IMG/VR virus record: IMGVR_UViG_3300035670_001080
Span: 1 to 26,819 of that record
DNA from: a virus
Reading direction: 5' to 3' (one strand)
Length of the DNA: 26,819 bases
Part shown: positions 22,227-26,819 of the stretch, piece by piece
Layout of the letters: every line of letters begins with the position of its first letter
Numbering within the stretch: the stretch's first letter is position 1
Program-made: the position numbers and the translations under genes
Notes under the pieces: generated by a model
The model's database searches: none
Seen by the model: the letters and a program-made list of their open reading frames with translations, nothing else
What the model was told of the DNA's origin: nothing

Positions 22227-22976
22227 ATGTGCAAGTGCGCATCATTCATCCTGCTGAAAGACGACGTGAAGTGGCTGCCGCTATCCGACAGCCATGAAGA
22301 CATCATCGACGAGTTCAAGCTGCACGAGGGCGCGGGGCGGGTAAATTTCGTCCGCGTGGAAATCAGCCCCCCCGGCGGCTTCCTCTCGTTGCCCCTTAGC
22401 ACGTGGGAATACCAACTTGACTGGTATGATGCCACGGACGCTGAGAAGCGTTGCCGCGTTGCGCTGAAAGAGTGGGCCGCTTCAAGGCTCACCGGCTGGA
22501 ATGTGCAAGAGGCGTTCAACCCCGTTCACCCGTTGATGCAACCCAAGCCTCTGTCGCGTGAGCGGGCGCTGAAGATGGTTGCTAATTGGGACAGTGTTCG
22601 GGCCAGTGTTCGGGCCAGTGTTTCGGCCAGTGTTTCGGACAGTGTTTCGGCCAGTGTTCGGGCTAGTGTTTGGGCCAGTGTTTGGGCCAGTGTTCGGGCC
22701 AGTGTTTCGGCCAGTGTTTCGGCCAGTGTTTCGGCCAGTGTTTGGGACAGTGTTTGGGCATACGCCGGCAGCCTGTTTGTCCCGCGCATCGCCATCTGGA
22801 AGTACGCCGAAACCCTCGGGCCTAACCCATGGAAGCCATGCGCCGATCTTTGGCGGATGGGGTATGTCGCCTCATTCGATGGCAAGACTCGGCGCTTGCA
22901 CTGCGGGCCGAAAGCCGAGGTCAAGTACGAGTTCACCCAAGAGGAAATTGCGGAGGCAAACCATGTCCGAGCATAA
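22227..22976 (+). CDS. Protein with SVxA tetrapeptide-repeat core
   Basis: 249 residues from ATG 22227 behind GGAGGGG. Residues about 1-120 form an N-terminal domain (CASFILLKDDVKWLPLSDSH, then EYQLDWYDATDAEKRC), residues 122-177 are 14 tandem copies of a 4-residue unit (D/A-S-V-R/S/W), and a Trp/Arg-rich C-terminal domain follows (SLFVPRIAIWKYAETLGPNP). The unit may form a beta-solenoid related to pentapeptide-type folds. Phage proteins with this kind of SVxx repeat are known, without a function. The repeat DNA (22591-22758) has a strict 12-base period. Overlaps the next gene by 14 bases. Confidence 0.78.
   Translation: MCKCASFILLKDDVKWLPLSDSHEDIIDEFKLHEGAGRVNFVRVEISPPGGFLSLPLSTWEYQLDWYDATDAEKRCRVALKEWAASRLTGWNVQEAFNPVHPLMQPKPLSRERALKMVANWDSVRASVRASVSASVSDSVSASVRASVWASVWASVRASVSASVSASVSASVWDSVWAYAGSLFVPRIAIWKYAETLGPNPWKPCADLWRMGYVASFDGKTRRLHCGPKAEVKYEFTQEEIAEANHVRA
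22591..22758 (+). repeat. 14 tandem 12-base coding repeats
   Basis: Units of type CCAGTGTTCGGG, CCAGTGTTTCGG and CCAGTGTTTGGG. The period of 12 keeps the frame. The third codon of each unit is CGG, TCG or TGG (Arg, Ser, Trp) and the first residue alternates Ala/Asp. Confidence 0.9.
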
Positions 22977-23157
22977 CCTGTACGAGGGCTTGCACGTCAT
23001 ACCGCCGGAGCAGGTTGAAAAGTGGCGGCGGCAGGATCGCATCGACGCGTTGTTTGCCGCAACCGGCAGGGTGATTGTCCGCCTTGCCTGGTGGTCTTGC
23101 TTGTTCTTTGCGGGCTACCTCGCCGCGCTCATCATCACCGCCAAGTCGGGAGTGTGA
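22963..23157 (+). CDS. Small single-span membrane protein, 64 aa
   Basis: Starts at ATG 22963 with GCGGAGG upstream, overlapping the previous gene by 14 bases. A soluble N-terminus (EHNLYEGLHVIPPEQVEK) with a basic WRRQDR segment is followed by a hydrophobic helix (about residues 41-59, LAWWSCLFFAGYLAALIIT) and a short positive tail. Positive charge sits both before and after the helix. Function unknown; a small inner-membrane or moron protein is possible. Confidence 0.6.
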   Translation: MSEHNLYEGLHVIPPEQVEKWRRQDRIDALFAATGRVIVRLAWWSCLFFAGYLAALIITAKSGV

Positions 23158-23159
23158 AC

Positions 23160-23669
23160 ATGACCAACAGCAAACTCAAGGTGCTGCTGAAAAGGCATAA
23201 CGCCTGCGCCGACGCAACGAAATGGGTGGGCAGGAAGTCCGCCGCAACCGCATGGAAGACGTGCAAAAACCCACGATGGATGCTGTGGCTGGCGGGTAGG
23301 GTAGGAGTCAAGCGCGAAAAGCTAGTTATGGCCGCGTGTGTCATTGCGCGGACGGCGCTAAAGCATGTCACGGCCGGTGAACTGAGGCCGTTGCAAGCCA
23401 TCGAGACTGCGGAAAAATGGTGCAAGGGTGAGGCCACGTTAGAGCAGGTGCGATCCGCCGCATACGCCGCAGACGCCGCAGACGCCGCATCCGCCGCATA
23501 CGCCGCATACGCCGCATACGCCGCATACGCCGCAGACGCCGCAGACGCCGCAGACGCCGCATACGCCGCATACGCCGCAGACGCCGCATCCGCCGCCGCA
23601 TACGCCGATATCATCCGCAAGCATATAACCCTGGCCGACATGCTGAAAGCAGTGAAAGGCGGGAAGTAA
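23160..23669 (+). CDS. Ala-rich repeat protein of the putative-immunity-protein type
   Basis: 169 residues from ATG 23160. The N-terminal domain (HNACADATKWVGRKSAATAW, then NPRWMLWLAGRVGVKREKL and GELRPLQAIETAEKWCKG) matches a family commonly called putative immunity protein in phages and gut bacteria. It is followed by a low-complexity Ala-Ala-x stretch (about residues 99-149) in which x is Tyr, Asp or Ser, encoded by 9-base tandem repeats. The C-terminus is a short helix (ADIIRKHITLADMLKAVKGG). Name is from family resemblance; no immunity activity is shown. A 2-base gap separates it from the preceding stop. Confidence 0.72.
   Translation: MTNSKLKVLLKRHNACADATKWVGRKSAATAWKTCKNPRWMLWLAGRVGVKREKLVMAACVIARTALKHVTAGELRPLQAIETAEKWCKGEATLEQVRSAAYAADAADAASAAYAAYAAYAAYAADAADAADAAYAAYAADAASAAAYADIIRKHITLADMLKAVKGGK
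23454..23606 (+). repeat. Tandem 9-base coding repeat (GCCGCA + TAC/GAC/TCC)
   Basis: Units GCCGCATAC, GCCGCAGAC and GCCGCATCC repeat in frame, giving Ala-Ala-Tyr/Asp/Ser. One unit has an extra GCC. The three variable codons differ from TAC by one base each. Confidence 0.9.
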
Positions 23670-23670
23670 C

Positions 23671-23859
23671 ATGGGCGGCGAGGGCAGCGGCGGAAAAGCA
23701 CGGCCATGGGCTACGGCCGCGCAACTGCGCCAGTGTGCCGAACACAACAGAAAGCATCCATTTCGAGAACCTTTCGTAGAGTGCGCCTGCCGTGCGATGC
23801 TTGAGCTGTTCTTTTCGCCGAGGCTGAAAAAGAGGAGGAAACAAATGGGGCTTGAGTGA
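23671..23859 (+). CDS. Hypothetical protein, 62 aa
   Basis: Starts at ATG 23671, just after the preceding stop, with GGCGGGAAG upstream. Contains AQLRQCAEHNRKHPFREPFV then ECACRAMLELFFSPRLKKRR. The C-terminus is strongly basic. Two Cys residues close together (ECAC) might bind metal. No family recognised. Confidence 0.5.
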   Translation: MGGEGSGGKARPWATAAQLRQCAEHNRKHPFREPFVECACRAMLELFFSPRLKKRRKQMGLE

Positions 23860-23898
23860 GGCATGGGCAGAGAGGCAAAAAAAACAAGGGAGAGGAAG

Positions 23899-24387
23899 AT
23901 GGGAACCAACGTCAACGCACCGAAGGCCGTTCAAGAGGAAGTGGAGCTTCTCACTGAGCAAAACAACGGAGAACTGACGCCAGAGATCGTGGTATCGTGG
24001 GCAAGGTCCCATCGGACATCGGCGCTTTACCGCCAGTTCACATGGGACGACCACAAGGCGGCTGAACTCTATCGGCTGGAACAGGCGGGGCGCATAATTC
24101 GGCTTTGTGTGACCGTGGTGGCCCAGCCCCGCAAGACCATCAAAACCGACGTTTGTGTGCGTAAATACATCAGCCTCTCGTCCGACAGAAAAAAGGACGG
24201 GAAGACCATTTACCGTCCACTGGTGAACGTGCTCTCCAACAAGACGCAGCGGCAAATCATGCTTGCCGACGCCTTCGCGGAACTGTCCGCGCTTCACCGC
24301 AAGTATATCTCCCTGGTGGAATTGTCGCCGGTGTGGTTGGCCGTGGAGGAGGCCCAAAAGCGCACTGGAAGGAAGATGGCGTCGTAA
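23899..24387 (+). CDS. Conserved phage protein, DNA metabolism neighbour, 162 aa
   Basis: Start ATG 23899 is chosen for AGGGAGAGG in front; in-frame ATG 23863 has no good ribosome site. The protein resembles a family seen next to phage recombination genes: ELLTEQNNGELTPEIVVSWA, SALYRQFTWDDHKAAELYRL then EQAGRIIRLCVTVV, and a late MLADAFAELSALHRKYISLV. It has a helical N-terminus with the WDDxKAAExYRL core, then strands, then a helix. Function unknown. Confidence 0.68.
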   Translation: MGTNVNAPKAVQEEVELLTEQNNGELTPEIVVSWARSHRTSALYRQFTWDDHKAAELYRLEQAGRIIRLCVTVVAQPRKTIKTDVCVRKYISLSSDRKKDGKTIYRPLVNVLSNKTQRQIMLADAFAELSALHRKYISLVELSPVWLAVEEAQKRTGRKMAS

Positions 24388-24389
24388 CG

Positions 24390-24560
24390 GCAGGAGAGGA
24401 GGGGAGCGGAATGGACTGGCAGGATTGGAATGGAGCGGAGGGGAGCGGATCGGAGTGGATCGGAGAGCAACGGCAGGAATGGAGTGGAACGGACCGGAGC
24501 GGAAGGGAGCGGACCGTAACGGAACGGCAGGATTGGAAGGGACCGGAGCGTAGACGATAG
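24390..24560 (+). repeat. Degenerate 5-base tandem repeat (GGANN type) in an intergenic stretch
   Basis: Between the 23899 gene and the 24618 gene the sequence is a run of units such as GGAGC, GGAAT, GGATC and GGACC, purine-rich on the + strand. A period of 5 is not a codon multiple, so any product would rotate through three frames. Two overlapping + frames stay open across it but none has a credible start. I leave it as noncoding repeat. Confidence 0.8.
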
Positions 24561-24617
24561 GAACGAACCGCAATGGCAGGAACGGGCAGCGGAAAAACAA
24601 ACGGGAGGATTGAGAAA

Positions 24618-25244
24618 ATGAAGGGCAAGGAAGAATCAGTCAGCATCACCGCGCCAGCGTTTAAGACCGTGGAGATTGAAGTGGTCGGAACGGCTCCGCT
24701 GGTGGTCAACAAGTTCAGCGCCAAGGCGCGTGAGCAGATGAAGGCTTCGCAGATGGCCGGGGCCAAGAAGGTTCGCAAGGCTCACGATCCCAAGGATTTC
24801 CAGGCTTGTTTCGAGGCCGCGAGGCACATTGCGGAAGATGGCGGATGGGATGGCGTCACCTGCGCCACGTTCCGCAAGGCGATGATCGACGCCTGCCGCC
24901 TTGTGGGATTCCCGATGACGAAGGCCAAGATCGGATTCTATGTCGAACCCGATGGCGTGGACAAGGACGAGGGAACCGGCCTGGTCAAGATTATCGGCGG
25001 CAAACCGGAATATTCCGAAATGCTCGTCAAGCCCGAAATGGGCGGGGCAGATATTCGCCCGCGCCCCATGTGGCGCAAGTGGGCTTGCAGGGTTCGCATC
25101 ACTTTCGATTCCGACATGTTCACGGAAACCGACATCGCCAACCTGCTCATGCGGGCCGGGATGCAGTGCGGAATCTGCGAAGGCCGGCCGTCCAGCAAGT
25201 CCGGCGGCATGGGGTGGGGACTGTTCAAGATTAAGGGGAAATAA
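24618..25244 (+). CDS. Conserved phage protein near the recombination gene, 208 aa
   Basis: ATG 24618 is preferred (GGGAGG at 24603-24608, nine bases upstream); the frame also has ATG 24573, which would add a short leader. Conserved features are TVEIEVVGTAPLVVNKFSAK, then KDFQACFEAARHIAEDGGWD and AGMQCGICEGRPSSKSGGMG near the end, a pattern of a phage family of unknown role usually found beside the next gene. It ends two bases before the start of that gene. A ssDNA-associated or annealing-partner role is plausible but not shown. Confidence 0.72.
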   Translation: MKGKEESVSITAPAFKTVEIEVVGTAPLVVNKFSAKAREQMKASQMAGAKKVRKAHDPKDFQACFEAARHIAEDGGWDGVTCATFRKAMIDACRLVGFPMTKAKIGFYVEPDGVDKDEGTGLVKIIGGKPEYSEMLVKPEMGGADIRPRPMWRKWACRVRITFDSDMFTETDIANLLMRAGMQCGICEGRPSSKSGGMGWGLFKIKGK

Positions 25245-25246
25245 CC

Positions 25247-25972
25247 ATGACCGAAACCAAGAAAAGCTCAACCGCCCTCATCAAAGTCGACGATCTCGAC
25301 TCCGCCATCGAACGTGGCATCGCCGCCCAGCAAATCGCCGGCAAAATGGGAAAGGCCATCGCCATCGCTGGTGCCATGCAGGATATCAGAAGCGCCTTCA
25401 CGCCCGAAATCATGAAGCGCCTGATGGCCCTGCAAGGTTCCGCCATCGGGTTCCGCACCGATAAGGATTCGACGGGCGGATACAAAGAGGACGTGCTCCG
25501 CGACTGCGCAATTGAGGCGCTGATGCAAGGCGTTCACCCGGTCGGCAACGAGTTCAATATCATCGCCGGCCGCGCTTACATCACCAAAGAAGGCATGGGG
25601 CGCAAGCTGTCAAGCATCCACGGGCTGTCATACTCCGTGACGCCTGGCATTCCGAAGACGCAAGACGGCGGCGCGGTGGTGCCAATGGAAGTCGAGTGGG
25701 TGTATCCGAGCGGCGCGGCGAAGCAAACCAAGATCCTGCAAATCTGCGTCCGCGTCAACGCTGGCATGGGCGCTGACGCCATCATCGGCAAGGCCACCCG
25801 CAAGGCCCGCGCCTGGCTGTATGCCACGATCACCGGCCAGGAAGTGCCAGAGGGCGAAGTGGACGACGCCAAGCCGGTCAAGGGCGTAGTGGTAGAGGAC
25901 AAGCCGTCGCGGTTCGACAAGCCCGCCGGGCCGGCCGCGTTCGGCAAGCCGCCCGAACTGCTGGGGAAGTGA
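25247..25972 (+). CDS. Phage recombination/annealing protein candidate
   Basis: 241 residues from ATG 25247 behind AAGGGG. Core motifs: EALMQGVHPVGNEFNIIAGR, AYITKEGMGRKLSSIHGLSY and MGADAIIGKATRKARAWLYA. This is a phage family that I associate with RecT/Erf-like ssDNA annealing by context (gene order, acidic C-terminal tail), not by a diagnostic motif. The last about 45 residues (GQEVPEGEVDDAKPVKG...) are low complexity. The 3' end of this gene is repeated at 26611, where only the tail remains. So the tail is a duplication source. Confidence 0.62.
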   Translation: MTETKKSSTALIKVDDLDSAIERGIAAQQIAGKMGKAIAIAGAMQDIRSAFTPEIMKRLMALQGSAIGFRTDKDSTGGYKEDVLRDCAIEALMQGVHPVGNEFNIIAGRAYITKEGMGRKLSSIHGLSYSVTPGIPKTQDGGAVVPMEVEWVYPSGAAKQTKILQICVRVNAGMGADAIIGKATRKARAWLYATITGQEVPEGEVDDAKPVKGVVVEDKPSRFDKPAGPAAFGKPPELLGK

Positions 25973-26043
25973 GAAAACCAATAATCGCGAACAGGAGAAG
26001 AAGGCAATGAAGGCAGACATGAACAGCATCACCGTGAACGGCA
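25835..26043 (+). repeat. Direct repeat copy 1 (209 bases seen)
   Basis: Covers the 3' end of the 25247 gene, the 34-base spacer and the first 37 bases of the 26007 gene. It matches 26611-26819 with three substitutions that I can see. The second copy reaches the window edge, so true length may be greater. Confidence 0.95.
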
Positions 26044-26320
26044 TCGAGTATGTGGCGAAAGGGCAGGGGAAACCCAACGGCAACCGCGCCGTGGTGGTGG
26101 TCGACCGGGGCTGGATTTTCGCCGGGGACGTGACCGAGGCTAATGGCAGAATACGGCTCAGCCGGGCGGTGTGGGTGTTCCGGTGGTCGTCAATCGGGTT
26201 TACGGGTGTCATCGCCAACCCCAAGGATTCCAATGTGGACATCCGCAAGAGTGACGACGTGGACATCCCTTCCGGCGCCGAGGTGTTCCGCGTTCCGGTC
26301 GCAGACGATTGGGGGCTGTG

Positions 26321-26321
<1 letters not shown>
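26007..26321 (+). CDS. Small conserved phage protein (DUF6948-like), 104 aa
   Basis: Starts at ATG 26007 behind GGAGAAGAAGG. Beta-rich: NSITVNGIEYVAKGQGK, then VVVVDRGWIFAGDVTEANGR, SRAVWVFRWSSIGFTGVIAN and VDIPSGAEVFRVPVADDWGL. The arrangement (strand, VFAG-like turn, RRxWxW-like aromatic strand, late EI-x-x-x strand) resembles a phage family often annotated DUF6948; my assignment is by pattern. Its TGA is overlapped by the following ATG. A second copy of its start lies at the window edge. Confidence 0.65.
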
Positions 26322-26598
<277 letters not shown>

Positions 26599-26602
<4 letters not shown>

Positions 26603-26748
26603 TGTACCTTGGCCAGGAAGTGCCAGAGGGCGAAGTGGACGACGCCAAGCCGGTCAAGGGCGTAGTGGTAGAGGTCAAGCCGTCGCGGTTCGACAAGCCA
26701 GCCGGGCCGGCCGCGTTTGGCAAGCCGCCCGAACTGCTGGGGAAGTGA
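26599..26748 (+). pseudogene. Truncated duplicate of the 3' end of the 25247 gene, 49 aa
   Basis: A small open frame starting at ATG 26599 (overlapping the TGA of the hexanucleotide-repeat gene) and reading MMYLGQEVPEGEVDDAKPVK... to a stop at 26746-26748. From Gly-Gln it is the C-terminal tail of the 25247 product with one Asp-to-Val change. The catalytic core is absent. It is either a decayed duplicate or a small protein expressed by coupling. Confidence 0.6.
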
Positions 26749-26819
26749 GAAAACCAATAATCGCGAACAGGAGAAGAAGGCAATGAAGGCAGACATGAAC
26801 AGCATCACCGTGAACGGCA
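26611..26819 (+). repeat. Direct repeat copy 2 (to window edge)
   Basis: Second copy of 25835-26043, 776 bases downstream. It contains the C-terminal tail, the same spacer with ribosome site and the start of a second copy of the 26007 gene, and continues past the window. Confidence 0.95.
26783..26819 (+). CDS. Second copy of the DUF6948-like gene, start only (3' partial)
   Basis: ATG 26783 with the same GGAGAAGAAGG ribosome site as the gene at 26007; the first 37 bases are identical. The rest lies outside the window, so completeness is unknown. Confidence 0.7.
   Translation, partial: MKADMNSITVNG

Noticed and set aside
22591-22758. Possible CRISPR array
   Set aside because: Unit is 12 bases without spacers and in frame with a gene.
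23368-23601. Minus-strand Met-Arg-Arg repeat frame
   Set aside because: Reverse complement of the 9-base coding repeat; periodicity makes every frame open. The + frame has the family-like N-terminal domain.
24263-24560. Two + frames reading through the 5-base repeat
   Set aside because: They begin inside the 23899 gene, lack a ribosome site, and both stay open only because of the repeat composition.

Overview
The window looks like about 27 kb of a double-stranded DNA tailed bacteriophage or prophage. Every supported gene is on the + strand, genes are packed tightly with many 1- to 4-base stop/start overlaps, and the order is that of a lambda-type head module followed by a short siphophage-like tail module. 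The sequence is GC-rich, with heavy use of GCC, GGC, GAC and CGC codons and AGGAG-type ribosome sites. This points to a high-GC bacterial host that I cannot name. No integrase, repressor, host gene, tRNA or CRISPR array is visible, so I cannot tell a lytic phage from a prophage.

Layout. 1-5601: head module. It holds a large terminase subunit (5' end cut by the window), a gpW-like connector with an Ig-like N-terminal domain, a lambda-family portal, and a protease/major capsid fusion with a strong internal start. A terminator-like hairpin follows at 5618. 5685-7407: two tandem paralogues of a Rossmann-like phage family plus a small gene. 7436-9885: neck and tail proteins, then a tail assembly chaperone pair joined by a probable -1 frameshift on a run of nine A. 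9860-10894: an unusually short tape measure. 10906-18473: about a dozen mostly small virion or adhesion proteins, including a six-repeat beta-propeller, a LamG-type lectin fold, two copies of one beta-rich domain, and a coiled-coil/membrane protein of XhlA type. No lambda J-like tip protein is recognisable.

18512-21838: a mixed region with a probable lipoprotein whose 5' end contains a terminator-like hairpin, a free-standing NrdD C-terminal-like domain, a phospholipase A2-like HD protein, a helix-turn-helix protein coupled to a metallophosphoesterase, and a DUF4406-type protein. No endolysin is recognised. 21839-21952 is the only AT-rich spacer and may hold the control region for the next block.

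21953-26819: accessory or early genes. These include two genes resembling phage recombination/ssDNA-associated proteins (24618-25972). The block is remarkable for four different simple tandem repeats (periods 12, 9, 5 and 6 bases), three of them codon-aligned inside genes, and for a direct repeat of at least 209 bases whose copies start 776 bases apart. The second copy carries a C-terminal gene fragment and the start of a second copy of the 26007 gene.

The most unusual observations are the repeat-gene cluster, in which two unrelated proteins vary with the same Tyr/Asp/Ser codon alphabet; a recurrent post-stop GTTGAC-N9-AAG element; the internal start of the capsid fusion; and the terminator-like hairpin inside the lipoprotein gene.
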